The translations under genes and the position numbers were made by a program. A DNA stretch of 51,627 bases from a virus. The stretch lies in IMG/VR virus record IMGVR_UViG_3300017917_003407, positions 1-51,627 of that record, one strand, 5' to 3'. Positions 41,485-51,144 of this stretch are shown here, piece by piece. Each line of letters starts with the position of its first letter. Position 1 is the stretch's first letter. The notes beneath the pieces are model-generated. The model searched no databases. It was not told the origin of the DNA and was given only the letters and a program-made list of their open reading frames with translations.

Positions 41485-41557
41485 GCTCGTTTAGCCATCT
41501 GGTGAAGGCAGCGAACTCATAATTCGCCCCAGGAGAGTTCGATCCTCTCAACGAGCA
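41485..41557 (+). tRNA. tRNA with CAU anticodon (Met, or Ile2)
   Basis: A canonical 73-nt cloverleaf. Acceptor GCTCGTT/AACGAGC with A73; T8 A9; D-stem GCC/GGC; anticodon stem GCGAA/TTCGC with loop CTCATAA (anticodon CAT); five-base variable loop; T-arm GAGAG TTCGATC CTCTC. CCA is not encoded. G1-C72 pairing and the lack of three G-C pairs in the anticodon stem argue against initiator tRNA. Elongator Met and lysidine-modified Ile cannot be separated here. Confidence 0.88.
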
Positions 41558-41601
41558 TTTTCATTTTAAATCTCCGTTAAATATAATTAAATGGAGGTTG
41601 C

Positions 41602-41877
41602 ATGATGTCATATAAAATCTCTACTGATTATTGTTGGTATGATCGCGGAAAACAAATTGTTAAAATGTATTTTATCAATGGCGTACCATTTACTTTTGAT
41701 GAATTACCAGATTATGCATCATCTGATATTGAATTAATTAAAATAGCAGATAAAAATAAATCATATGATCCCGAAGACTTGTATAAGTCTTCTTTTTACT
41801 TAATTGACGAGGAAGTTCATCCTTGTTTATTTCCAATTGAGTTAGAAAATCCTGAAGAAATGCCAGTGGATGAATAA
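41602..41877 (+). CDS. Small acidic protein, unknown
   Basis: A 91-residue acidic protein with tandem ATG starts at 41602 and 41605 after a GGAGG Shine-Dalgarno (41593-41597). The second ATG has the better spacing. Sequence features are an aromatic N-terminus (YKISTDYCWYDRGKQIVKMY) and a Glu/Pro-rich end (ELENPEEMPVDE). I recognise no domain. It lies between the tRNAs and a giant fibre gene and may belong to the small-gene operon rather than the structural one. Confidence 0.5.
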   Translation: MMSYKISTDYCWYDRGKQIVKMYFINGVPFTFDELPDYASSDIELIKIADKNKSYDPEDLYKSSFYLIDEEVHPCLFPIELENPEEMPVDE

Positions 41878-41888
41878 TAATTTGATTA

Positions 41889-41896
41889 CTAAATAG
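41889..41896 (+). promoter_or_regulatory. Possible late promoter
   Basis: CTAAATAG, a weaker late-box variant, lies 30 bases before the giant fibre gene's ATG. Confidence 0.4.
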
Positions 41897-41926
41897 ATCA
41901 TAGCAGATCTTGGAATTAATAATCAA

Positions 41927-44900
41927 ATGCCTCTCAATAAATTAGATAATTTTCTGAAAAATACTGAAGGTAGAATTCTTTACGTTAACCCTAGTGATCT
42001 TGATGCAACTGACTCGATTACTAATCAGGGTAATTCTCTTTCAAAGCCTTTTAAAACAATTCAAAGAGCCCTTTTAGAGGCGGCACGATTTTCATATTTA
42101 AGAGGAAATAATAACGATATTACTGAAAAGACCACAATTCTTTTGTTTCCTGGGGAGCATACTATTGATAATAGACCAGGATTTGCAATTAGAGACGTTG
42201 GTGGAGTTGCATACAGTGTATCACCATCGGGACTTCAAAGCGTTGCATCTCTTGATCTTTCCCTAACATTAACAAGTAATTTTGATATTACACAATCTGA
42301 TAACGTACTTTACAAATACAATAGTATTAATGGTGGTGTTATTGTACCTAGAGGTACATCTATTGTTGGATTAGATTTAAGAAAAACAAAAATTAGAGCG
42401 AAGTACGTTCCTAATCCAACAGACCCAAATGTTCCTACGTCTGCAATTTTTAGAATTACTGGTGCGTGTTATTTTTGGCAGTTCTCATTATTTGATGCAG
42501 ACCCAACTTCTCCAGTTTATGTTAATAATGTTGACTTCTCTTCAAACAATATTGCATTACCAACATTTTCACACCATAAACTAACTTGTTTTGAATATGC
42601 AGATGGTGTCAATAAACCAACAGGTTATGACATCACTGATCTTGATATGTATTATGCAAAACTATCAAATGCATTTAACGTTGCATCTGGTAGAGATATA
42701 GATCAAAAATATCCTTCACTTCCTCTTGGATTTGCAAAAAGAAGACCAGAGTGGGAAATTGTCGGTGCATTTGCAACAGACCCAATTGCAATTTCTTCAA
42801 TTATTTCTGGTGATGGATTTACTCCATCAACTGTTGTAACAGTAACTACCACAAGTGCACATAATTTACAAGCGGGAACACCTATTAAGATTACTGGGTG
42901 TTTAACTACCGACTATAATATTTCTACTACTGTTCAAAATGTCATTAGTGCAACTTCTTTTACATATCTTTTACAATATGTAAGAGTTAATTTACCAGCA
43001 AATCCAAATCTTTCAAATGCCAAAGCAGTTATTGAAACTGATACTGTTTCTGGTGCTTCCCCATATGTGTTTAACTGTTCGCTTCGTTCTGTATGGGGCA
43101 TGAACGGAATGCACGCTGATGGTAGTAAAGCATCAGGTTTCCGTTCAATGGTTGTTGCTCAGTTTACTGGTGTCTCTCTTCAAAAAGATGATAGAGCATT
43201 TGTAAAATATAATCAATCATCTAGATCATATCAAGGAATTAGTTATCCTGTAGTAACTGGTGCTGAACTAGCATCTGGATCATCCTCTACAGATCCAGCA
43301 AGTGTTTATCACCTAGATCCAAGAGCAATTTACAGAAAAGGATGGGAAAATACTCATATTAAACTCTCAAATGATGCATTTATTCAGGTCGTATCTGTTT
43401 TTGCTATTGGATATACAAATCATTTTGAAGGAAAAGCAGGATCTGATATATCAATTACAAACTCAAACTCAAACTTTGGTCAAAATTCATTAAATGCCTC
43501 TGGATTTAAAAAAGATGCATTTACAAAAGATGACACTGCTTATGTAACATCAATTTTAGGTCCAAGAGCTGTTACGAATACAACAAAAAATTCTATAATT
43601 GAAACAAATATTTCATGGGTATCTTTTGATGTCGGTCTAACAACATCAATTGGTATTTCAAGTCATCTTTATCTTTATGGGTTTAACACTCCTGATAATA
43701 TTCCACCAAATATTATTCAAGGATATCGTGTTGGTGCTAGAAAAGATGAACAAGTTTATATTGGTGGAATAGATGCAAATAATCATGGAATTTCGACGGC
43801 AACCGTCTACATGCCAGATAATGTTGTTTCTGCTTCAGTAGGATCAACATTTGTAACTGGTTCAAACAGTTATGAAAAGGTTTATTCCGTTTCATCTGGT
43901 CCAACAGCAGTCAATTCTTTCCAAATTGGTGCACATGGACTATTAAATGGTGAAAAAATTAGAATCTTCAGTGATGATGGAGATCTTCCAGAGAATATTG
44001 AAGAAAATACAGTTTATTATGCAATTGTTTCTCAGTTTTATGATAACATCAATGGTGATCCATCACTACCATTTGATTATATCAAACTGGCATCATCTAC
44101 AACCAATGCAGCTATTTTCAATCCAATAACTGTTTATGGTGGGACAAATCTCAAAATTGTAAGTAGAGTATCTGATAAAAATCCGGGAGATCTTGGTTCC
44201 CCATTACAATATGATATCTTTAATAATAACTGGTTTGTTCATGTAAATTCAAATAATGGAATTTACAATAGTTTTAGAATTTTTGGTTCTGATGAAGATG
44301 TTGGATTTGGACCAAGAAGTCCTGTAAGTTACTTTAAGAGAGCTAGTGATTCTAGAAGTATTGATGAAAAGGTTTATAAACTTAGGGTTGTAATTCCAAA
44401 AGAAACTGTTGATGCTAGAGATCCAATTGAAGGGTATATCGTTCAAGAATCAAGTTCTACGGGTGCTAGAACAAATTCTGATTTTAGTTTATCAACACTT
44501 AGTTCAACAGATTACAATTATAAAAGAAATCAAAGATTTATTTCAACATGTTCTGCACTTTCAAATGTTGTAACGACTGTTTGTGATCTTCCACATAACT
44601 TAAAAGTTGGTGATTTATTAGTAATTAAAAATGTAGCAGATACAACTAATTCAACTGCAGTTGATAATGTTGGATATAACGGAACTTTCAGTGTAGTTTC
44701 TATTGTAGATGATAAGACATTTACTTATTCTTTAGTAGATTATTTTGGAGTTTTACATACACCTGGAGTTTGTGTTAATAATACGAATGTTAGAAATACT
44801 TCTCTACCCAGATTCCAAAAACTTGATCTATTATCAAACTTCTACATTTATAGAAATGAAATAATTAAACCTTTTGTATATGGAATACAAGATGGTGTTT

Positions 44901-47638
44901 ATCACTTATATGTTTTAAATGCTAAGAATGAAGTTCCAGTTGAATTTAGTGGATATAAGTACAGTCAAAATGTTATTAATCTCTATCCACAGTTAGATCG
45001 AGATAACTTAGAGGATAATCCAAAATCTGCAAAATCATTTGGAAAGAGATTTCCTGTTGGTGATGTTGGCACAAATGATCAACAAAAGAGTATTACCAGA
45101 GAAACAATTGACCAATTCGTAAAAGATTTTGGCGTTGGACTAGGTGTTTCTGCAGTTTCAACAGTTGGATCTGCAACCACAATTACATTTGACAGACCAC
45201 ACAGTTTAGCTGGAATTATTACCTATTCATCTCTTGGTGGTGGTTCTGGATTTACTGATGGAACATATTATAATGTTAAACTTTACAATGATAGTGGATT
45301 AACCACATGGAATGGAGCTACTTCAAAAGTTGTAGTTTCTGGTGGAACAGTTGTTTACAGTGAAATTATAACTGGAGGTTCTGGTTATAGTTCTGGGCAG
45401 ACTCTTTATTTTGATAAAACTCCACTTAAAGGAGCTTCTGCAAGTGCAACAATTACAATTAATTCTTCTGGTATTACCACTTGTATTGGTCATACAATTC
45501 AGTTTACTGGTGCTGGTACAACAGACAGTTCATATGCTCGCATTCGTTCAGTTCCTTCATCAACTCAAATTTCAATTGCCAAAACAGCAGGAGATCCTTT
45601 TGTTGTAGTTGGTGAGTATGGATTCATTACTGGACCAAGTTTTGTAATTCAATCTACCCAATACAATTCAACAGTAGGAATTACTACATTCAACTTTATT
45701 TTTAATCACGGACTATTATCTGGTAATAAGTTTAGAGTTCTCGATCAAAACAATAACAATCTTGGAGACTTTATTGTCAATACCAGAAATAACGTAACTG
45801 CATTTAGTGCATATACTGGTAAAAATCTTGTAGCGCCAGGAATTACTCCGTCCTATATCTTGAGACATGGTTTATCTGCAAATGCAGGAACAGCAGATAT
45901 CACTGCACCCAATGTTAATGTTCGTGATATTGCATTCTTCCAAAATGATTATCTAAAAGTTGTTAACTTTACTGATGATACTCATATTCAGATTACTGCA
46001 ACCCCACTTCCAAGCACTGCAATTCCAGTAAGATTCCCACTTGGAACTTATATCCAAGTAGACAATGAAATCATGAGAATTGTCAGTGATACCTTGGGTG
46101 GTGCTGGTGCTGATGAAATTACCGTTATTCGTGGTGCACTAGGCACTGTAAAACAGTCTCATGATATTGGTTCTTTAATTAAAAAGATCAAACCTCTTGC
46201 AATTGAACTTAGAAGACCTACTGTTCTTCGTGCATCTAACCAAACATTTGAATATCTGGGATATGGTCCTGGTAACTATTCAACTGCACTACCACAACTT
46301 CAAATTGTAAATCTTTCTGATAAACAAACTCGCTTAGCCCAAGCACAACAAAGATCTTGTGGTACTGTTGTTTATACTGGTATGAATAACAATGGTGATT
46401 TTTATCTAGGAAGTAAAAAGACCAATGCAAAAACTGGTCAAGAAGAAATTTTTGATGCGCCAATTCCATCAATTAGAGGACAAGACCCATCTAGATTGAG
46501 TGTTTCTTTTGATGAAGTTACTATCAAGGAAAGACTACTTGTTGAAGGTGGAAATTCAAACACTCTTCTTTCGCAGTTTAATGGCCCAATTATCTTTAAT
46601 GGTGATGCAACATTCAATGCTGCAGTCAACATTGATAACATTGTTGGAGTTCTTGCAACAAATGATTCTACTAAGTACACTAACGGAGCACTTACTGTAG
46701 CGGGTGGTGTTGGTATCGCTAAAAACACATATATTGGTCAAGGATTAAACGTTCAGTTATTAACAACTACTGGAAGTTTAGTGGTTAACAATGGATCTAG
46801 TGTAAATCGATTAAATGTTTCTGGTATTTCAACCTTCAATAGTGGTATTAATATTAGAACTTCTGGTGCCGGAAATGGAGACATTTACAGTGCAGGTTCA
46901 TCATCAAATAGTATATTTAATATTGCTAACACTACAAATGCTGGAAGAATTGATTTAAGTCTTAAGAATTCTTCTGGTGTTAATACAAATACATTCTCAG
47001 TTGTAAGTGCTGGTGCAACTGTAAATGGAACTCTTGATGTACGTGGTAATACTTCAGTCACCAACAATCTTTCGGTGGGTGGAAATGCAAATGTTACTGG
47101 AACTTTTGGCCTTACTGGTGCATTAACTTTAAGTAGTAGTCTTACACAAACTGGTGGTACAACATCACTTAAAAACACTACAATTGATAATACATTAACA
47201 GTTACTAATATTAGTGGGCATACAGTAACAGGTGCTTTAACAATCAGTACTGGTAATTTATCAGTTAGCAATGGATCATTAAGTGTTAGTGGATCAATTT
47301 CTGCAACAGGTGATATTACTGCATTTGCTTCTGATGAAAGACTTAAGACTAATATTAAACCATTAGAAAATGCACTAGAAAAAGTTTTAAGTCTAGATGG
47401 ATTTACATACAATTTTAATGAAATTGCATCAAATCTTGGATTTGATCCAGATGTAACGCATGTTGGTGTGTCTGCACAGCAAATTCAAGCAGTATTGCCA
47501 GAGGCAGTTGCTCCTGCACCTGTAAATGATGATTACTTAACAGTTAAGTATGAAAAGATTATTCCTCTACTGATTGAAGCTATTAAAGATCTTTCAAATG
47601 AAGTAAAAGATCTTCGTAGACAAATTGAAAATAAATAA
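41927..47638 (+). CDS. Giant tail fibre with C-terminal S74 intramolecular chaperone
   Basis: A 1903-residue protein. The N-terminal 250 residues (EGRILYVNPSDLDATDSI, PFKTIQRALLEAARFSYLRG, TTILLFPGEHTIDNRPG) look like a right-handed beta-helix/pectate-lyase-type domain. H-N-L modules (AHNLQAGTPIKITG near residue 310; PHNLKVGDLLVIKN near 890) follow, then many beta repeats. Residues 1800-1903 carry SDERLKTNIKPLENAL, HVGVSAQQIQAVLPEAV and a final coiled coil, typical of the endosialidase chaperone (peptidase S74). Such domains trimerise the fibre and then cleave themselves off before the Ser of SDERLK. Confidence 0.75.
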   Translation: MPLNKLDNFLKNTEGRILYVNPSDLDATDSITNQGNSLSKPFKTIQRALLEAARFSYLRGNNNDITEKTTILLFPGEHTIDNRPGFAIRDVGGVAYSVSPSGLQSVASLDLSLTLTSNFDITQSDNVLYKYNSINGGVIVPRGTSIVGLDLRKTKIRAKYVPNPTDPNVPTSAIFRITGACYFWQFSLFDADPTSPVYVNNVDFSSNNIALPTFSHHKLTCFEYADGVNKPTGYDITDLDMYYAKLSNAFNVASGRDIDQKYPSLPLGFAKRRPEWEIVGAFATDPIAISSIISGDGFTPSTVVTVTTTSAHNLQAGTPIKITGCLTTDYNISTTVQNVISATSFTYLLQYVRVNLPANPNLSNAKAVIETDTVSGASPYVFNCSLRSVWGMNGMHADGSKASGFRSMVVAQFTGVSLQKDDRAFVKYNQSSRSYQGISYPVVTGAELASGSSSTDPASVYHLDPRAIYRKGWENTHIKLSNDAFIQVVSVFAIGYTNHFEGKAGSDISITNSNSNFGQNSLNASGFKKDAFTKDDTAYVTSILGPRAVTNTTKNSIIETNISWVSFDVGLTTSIGISSHLYLYGFNTPDNIPPNIIQGYRVGARKDEQVYIGGIDANNHGISTATVYMPDNVVSASVGSTFVTGSNSYEKVYSVSSGPTAVNSFQIGAHGLLNGEKIRIFSDDGDLPENIEENTVYYAIVSQFYDNINGDPSLPFDYIKLASSTTNAAIFNPITVYGGTNLKIVSRVSDKNPGDLGSPLQYDIFNNNWFVHVNSNNGIYNSFRIFGSDEDVGFGPRSPVSYFKRASDSRSIDEKVYKLRVVIPKETVDARDPIEGYIVQESSSTGARTNSDFSLSTLSSTDYNYKRNQRFISTCSALSNVVTTVCDLPHNLKVGDLLVIKNVADTTNSTAVDNVGYNGTFSVVSIVDDKTFTYSLVDYFGVLHTPGVCVNNTNVRNTSLPRFQKLDLLSNFYIYRNEIIKPFVYGIQDGVYHLYVLNAKNEVPVEFSGYKYSQNVINLYPQLDRDNLEDNPKSAKSFGKRFPVGDVGTNDQQKSITRETIDQFVKDFGVGLGVSAVSTVGSATTITFDRPHSLAGIITYSSLGGGSGFTDGTYYNVKLYNDSGLTTWNGATSKVVVSGGTVVYSEIITGGSGYSSGQTLYFDKTPLKGASASATITINSSGITTCIGHTIQFTGAGTTDSSYARIRSVPSSTQISIAKTAGDPFVVVGEYGFITGPSFVIQSTQYNSTVGITTFNFIFNHGLLSGNKFRVLDQNNNNLGDFIVNTRNNVTAFSAYTGKNLVAPGITPSYILRHGLSANAGTADITAPNVNVRDIAFFQNDYLKVVNFTDDTHIQITATPLPSTAIPVRFPLGTYIQVDNEIMRIVSDTLGGAGADEITVIRGALGTVKQSHDIGSLIKKIKPLAIELRRPTVLRASNQTFEYLGYGPGNYSTALPQLQIVNLSDKQTRLAQAQQRSCGTVVYTGMNNNGDFYLGSKKTNAKTGQEEIFDAPIPSIRGQDPSRLSVSFDEVTIKERLLVEGGNSNTLLSQFNGPIIFNGDATFNAAVNIDNIVGVLATNDSTKYTNGALTVAGGVGIAKNTYIGQGLNVQLLTTTGSLVVNNGSSVNRLNVSGISTFNSGINIRTSGAGNGDIYSAGSSSNSIFNIANTTNAGRIDLSLKNSSGVNTNTFSVVSAGATVNGTLDVRGNTSVTNNLSVGGNANVTGTFGLTGALTLSSSLTQTGGTTSLKNTTIDNTLTVTNISGHTVTGALTISTGNLSVSNGSLSVSGSISATGDITAFASDERLKTNIKPLENALEKVLSLDGFTYNFNEIASNLGFDPDVTHVGVSAQQIQAVLPEAVAPAPVNDDYLTVKYEKIIPLLIEAIKDLSNEVKDLRRQIENK

Positions 47639-47650
47639 CTTAAAAACCTA
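47630..47650 (+). promoter_or_regulatory. Late promoter with shared leader
   Basis: AATAAATA (47630-47637) overlaps the stop of the giant fibre and is followed by ACTTAAAAACC. This is the leader shared with the 4685 and 37123 genes, shortly before ATG 47653. Confidence 0.55.
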
Positions 47651-47652
47651 AA

Positions 47653-49779
47653 ATGGCAAATTATAGTAAGTCGTTTAATTTTAGGAATGGTGTTCAGGTT
47701 GATGATGATAATTTCATCGTCAACCAGACTGGTCTGGTTGGAATCGGAACCAGCGTTCCATCCCAACTCTTGGATGTAAATGGAAATATAAATGTCGTTG
47801 GATTACTAAGAGCTAATAATTTAAATCTTGCTGGAATTTCTACTCTTGCAGAAACTAGAGTTGGATTTGGTATTACATTAGATCCAAGCACCGGAATTAT
47901 TACAGCAGTAAAATATTTTGGTGATGGTTCAACACTATCCAATCTACCAACATCTCAATGGATTGATACTGATGTTGGACTAGGATTCACCAGCATTTAT
48001 GCATATGGATATGTTGGAGTTGGTACAGTTGATCCTCGTTATGTATTCCAAGTTGGTGGTCAACCTGGAGTAGGAAATCAAAAAGGTGTTGGTATTAATT
48101 CTACTGGTGGAGTTGTTATATCTGGAGTCGTAACTTCATATTCTGGATTTTCTGGTCCAGGTCTTGGAATTACACAATTAAATGCTGATTATTTGGTTGT
48201 TGGATCTATTTCTACAACTGTAATTCCTGTTATTCCAAATGCATTAATTCCAAACTTTTTAAGCGTTGGAATTGTTACTGCTTCTGGTGGATTCAATGGA
48301 AATATAACAGGAAATATAACAGGAAATGTAAATGGTAACACGAATGGAAATTTTGTTCAGGCAGGAATCATAACTGCAACAAATACTTTTCAGGGTGGAA
48401 ATATAACAGGAGTTGCGGCAACACTTACTTATTTAAATGTTGGTATTCTCACAGCATCTACAAATATATTCGGAAGTGTAACTGGTCAATTTTTTGGAAA
48501 TATTATTGGTAGTTTGACTGGTGTTGCAGATTCAGCTAAAGCATTAACTGGTGGACCAAACATTTCTGTTAACAATGCATTTACAACATCGATTGTTAAT
48601 CAAACTAGTTTAATTACTGGATTTACAAGCATTACATCTAACCTACAAGTTACATCAGGTCTTCAGGTTAATAGTGCCAGTAGTGGTTTTACCGTTACAA
48701 GTTCTGGTGCTGTAGGAATCGGAACGTCAATACCAAATTCTTCAGATCTTCAAATTAGAAAATCTAGTCCACTTGTAGAAGTAATTGGTGATGGTGGAAC
48801 TGCATTAATTAGTATTGGTCAATCTGTTGGTGTTGGAAACAGTGTTGGTATATTGCGCTTTGGTTCTGGTCAAGGACAATTTGATTTAATTAATAGAAGT
48901 CCAGGAAACTTTAATTTTGTTGTTCATGGTGGTGATAATACTGGAATTAGTACATTCCTTGGAATCACCACAGGTGGATTTTCTTGGCGTTATGGGCAAA
49001 CAAATAGTCAGATTATGTATCTTGACTATACAGGAAAGTTAAGTGTTGGTGCATATCCAAATCCTGTAGAGACACTAAGTGTAGTTGGAACTTCCACAAT
49101 AACAAGTGATGGTTACATTGGTAATAATCTAAGCATTGGTGGTGCACTAACTATTCTTGGATATGGAAATGAAAAAGTAGTATTAGGTGCTGGTGTCAGT
49201 AATGTCTTTAATAACAGTAACATTTACACAACAGTTGGTGTTTCAACTCTTTATGATTTAAGAATTATTGATAAAATCTTATTAGATTCAGGTGCTCAAA
49301 TTGGAATAGGAACCACAGTACCACGCGCAGACTTAGATGCTTCCACAAAAACAGCACTCTTTACTTCTGTTGGAATAGGAACTACTGTAAGAGGCAACAC
49401 TGCACTAACAGTTCAAGGTGGACAACTTGTAAATTCTCTTGGTATTGGAACAGGAAATTTAAATGGTGCCCTGTATGTTGGTGGAGATACAACTTATCTT
49501 GACAATACAACAGTACAGATGACTGGTGTTGTAATTTTAGGCAATAAAGATGTAAAAATTGGTATTGGAACAACATTTACATATGCTGCTGTTGACTTCT
49601 CAGCCGCTGGTGCTGGATTCACTTCTGTTTATGGACAATTTTCTCAATTCTTATTGCCACCATTAGTGACAACTTATGTAAGAGCTGGTTTAGCAACCAG
49701 AGAAGGTGCAATTATATACAATGTCACTACGAAAAAACATCAAGGATGGAATGGAACTGCATGGTTTGATTTCTATTAA
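47653..49779 (+). CDS. Long tail fibre protein
   Basis: A 708-residue fibre-like protein. The N-terminus (MANYSKSFNFRNGVQVDDDN) leads into many VGIGT.VP.A.LDV-type modules also seen at 37123 and 4685. A GNITGNITGNVNGNTNG tract lies near residues 215-230. The C-terminus (AIIYNVTTKKHQGWNGTAWF) matches the short-fibre end of the 37123 protein (VEVYNGTSW). It is a structural protein under a late promoter and the last fibre before the early-type region. Confidence 0.6.
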   Translation: MANYSKSFNFRNGVQVDDDNFIVNQTGLVGIGTSVPSQLLDVNGNINVVGLLRANNLNLAGISTLAETRVGFGITLDPSTGIITAVKYFGDGSTLSNLPTSQWIDTDVGLGFTSIYAYGYVGVGTVDPRYVFQVGGQPGVGNQKGVGINSTGGVVISGVVTSYSGFSGPGLGITQLNADYLVVGSISTTVIPVIPNALIPNFLSVGIVTASGGFNGNITGNITGNVNGNTNGNFVQAGIITATNTFQGGNITGVAATLTYLNVGILTASTNIFGSVTGQFFGNIIGSLTGVADSAKALTGGPNISVNNAFTTSIVNQTSLITGFTSITSNLQVTSGLQVNSASSGFTVTSSGAVGIGTSIPNSSDLQIRKSSPLVEVIGDGGTALISIGQSVGVGNSVGILRFGSGQGQFDLINRSPGNFNFVVHGGDNTGISTFLGITTGGFSWRYGQTNSQIMYLDYTGKLSVGAYPNPVETLSVVGTSTITSDGYIGNNLSIGGALTILGYGNEKVVLGAGVSNVFNNSNIYTTVGVSTLYDLRIIDKILLDSGAQIGIGTTVPRADLDASTKTALFTSVGIGTTVRGNTALTVQGGQLVNSLGIGTGNLNGALYVGGDTTYLDNTTVQMTGVVILGNKDVKIGIGTTFTYAAVDFSAAGAGFTSVYGQFSQFLLPPLVTTYVRAGLATREGAIIYNVTTKKHQGWNGTAWFDFY

Positions 49780-49782
49780 CAC

Positions 49783-49812
49783 TTGACATAATACCTATAA
49801 TATGAGTAGAAT
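49783..49812 (+). promoter_or_regulatory. Sigma70-type promoter for second small RNA
   Basis: TTGACA (49783-49788), 18 bp, TAGAAT (49807-49812), starting four bases after the fibre stop codon. The closer TATAAT at 49796 is only 7 bp from this -35 and would lack a partner. Confidence 0.65.
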
Positions 49813-49818
49813 AGGTTT

Positions 49819-49909
49819 GTCGCCTTTAGAGATAAGGCTTAAGAATCTATAAAGTCTTAATGTGACAGTTAGGAAAGTGACACAGGGGGGTTGACACCCC
49901 TCTTTTTTT
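49819..49909 (+). ncRNA. Second candidate phage small RNA with three hairpins
   Basis: An RNA of about 90 nt between a promoter and a terminator, without a plausible ORF. Hairpin 1 is GCCTT (49822-49826)/AAGGC (49834-49838). Hairpin 2 is TTAAGA (49839-49844)/TCTTAA (49855-49860), stacked directly on the first. Hairpin 3 is the terminator. The plan (two small hairpins, a purine-rich linker, terminator) is like the 16409 RNA, but the sequence is not. It might instead be a terminated leader of the 50015 gene. Confidence 0.6.
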
Positions 49910-49919
49910 GTTTTACAAT
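49885..49919 (+). promoter_or_regulatory. Composite terminator-promoter
   Basis: Terminator: GGGGGGT (49885-49891), loop TGAC, ACCCCTC (49896-49902), T-run to 49909. TTGACA at 49891-49896 spans the loop; 17 bp later is TACAAT (49914-49919). The predicted start for the ParB-like gene is near 49926. Confidence 0.75.
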
Positions 49920-49924
49920 TTGAC

Positions 49925-49975
49925 CATAGATCAAGATTACGATCTATGCACAGATCAAATAAAAATATGATCTGT
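49925..49975 (+). repeat. Two tandem palindromes upstream of the ParB-like gene
   Basis: CATAGATC (49925-49932)/GATCTATG (49941-49948) and ACAGATC (49950-49956)/GATCTGT (49969-49975) are perfect inverted repeats sharing AGATC/GATCT half-sites. They start at the predicted transcription start, so they may be operators or 5'-leader hairpins. Confidence 0.55.
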
Positions 49976-50014
49976 ATTCACATTTGACCTTTCAAGATTA
50001 ACAAAGGAATTTTT

Positions 50015-51121
50015 ATGAATCTTATCAAAGTTATTGATGCTTACAAAGACAAAGTACCAGATGTAGAAAAATTCGAGTTATCCCAACTTGGATCTGTTGA
50101 CTCTCCACCAATCGGTTTACTTGAATTTGATAAAGCAGTAGAGCATTTTAATCCAAAACCAGGAGACACAATTGTTGCTTTGGTTAAAGTTGGAGATATT
50201 TGGAGTGATCCAAAATATAATCGGACTGAAAGAATCCATTATAAAAATATTTCTAAAAATTTGAGGAAATGTAATGGATTTTCTTATAAAGCTTGTGGTA
50301 TTATTTCCTTATTTTTACGCCCAAATAATCAACTTGTTACTACAAAAGGGAATCATCGTACAACAAAAAGATTTGCTACAACTTTAAATCCAGATTCTCT
50401 TATTCCTGCAGAAATTACTTTCCACAAAGAAGAGATTGATTATGATAGTATGATTTGCCAAGAATCATCAGATCATCATTTTGATTGTAATTTAAGAACT
50501 TCTCAAAATGCTGATGATAAATTTAAAGCAGCATACTATGCTAAAGAAAAAGAAACAATTATTCTTTATAATTATCTAGATCAATTTAGTATTGGAGTAG
50601 CTGGAACAAATAATAAAGCTAGATTTTCTACTACCTCTCACAATTATATTGCTCAAGCTAAATCTCATGATCAAGATGCTTGTTCTCGTTATTTGAAAGC
50701 ATTTACTGATAATCTTTGTGAAGAATTTATTGGTGGAAATGCTACTCTTGCAGGAACAATTTTTGTTAGTACATTTCAAGAATCGATAAAATTTATTGAT
50801 GAAAACAATCAAATTGATTCAATCAAAGGATTTTTAGAATATATCTATAAAGATCGTTATGCAAAATCTAGCGGATATCTTGAGAATGTAACGCAATCTA
50901 AACTTACTGAAGGAAATGCCACATTTAAAGGACCGGAGATTAATGTTGCTAGATTGATTTCATTGTACAATGAATATTGCTCTAAAGTTATTAAAGCTAA
51001 AATTCCATCAAATAACAATCATGCCATTGGTTATTCTTCAAATGAATATACCAATTTTGTCAGAAAATCTGATGAAGTAGTTCGGATTCGTGTTGATGAA
51101 CTTGCAAGATCAGTTATCTAA
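50015..51121 (+). CDS. ParB-like domain protein
   Basis: A 368-residue protein. Residues 50-130 resemble a ParB/sulfiredoxin-like N-terminal domain: PGDTIVALVKVGDIWSDPKYN, then GIISLFLRPNNQLVTTKGNH ending in the GNHRT motif, comparable to ParB 'G.HR'. The C-terminal 200 residues are helical and unrecognised (EETIILYNYLDQFS-like region, HNYIAQAKSHDQDACSRYL). In ParB relatives that motif binds or hydrolyses nucleotide. It is preceded by a promoter and two palindromes and followed by a terminator, so it is a monocistronic early-type gene. Its role is unknown: DNA binding, nuclease or host takeover. Confidence 0.5.
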   Translation: MNLIKVIDAYKDKVPDVEKFELSQLGSVDSPPIGLLEFDKAVEHFNPKPGDTIVALVKVGDIWSDPKYNRTERIHYKNISKNLRKCNGFSYKACGIISLFLRPNNQLVTTKGNHRTTKRFATTLNPDSLIPAEITFHKEEIDYDSMICQESSDHHFDCNLRTSQNADDKFKAAYYAKEKETIILYNYLDQFSIGVAGTNNKARFSTTSHNYIAQAKSHDQDACSRYLKAFTDNLCEEFIGGNATLAGTIFVSTFQESIKFIDENNQIDSIKGFLEYIYKDRYAKSSGYLENVTQSKLTEGNATFKGPEINVARLISLYNEYCSKVIKAKIPSNNNHAIGYSSNEYTNFVRKSDEVVRIRVDELARSVI

Positions 51122-51144
51122 TACATTAATTAATGTTATGATGC

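Noticed and set aside
49783-49801. TTGACA with TATAAT at 49796
   Set aside because: The spacing is 7 bp, too short for sigma70. TAGAAT at 49807 with 18 bp was used instead.
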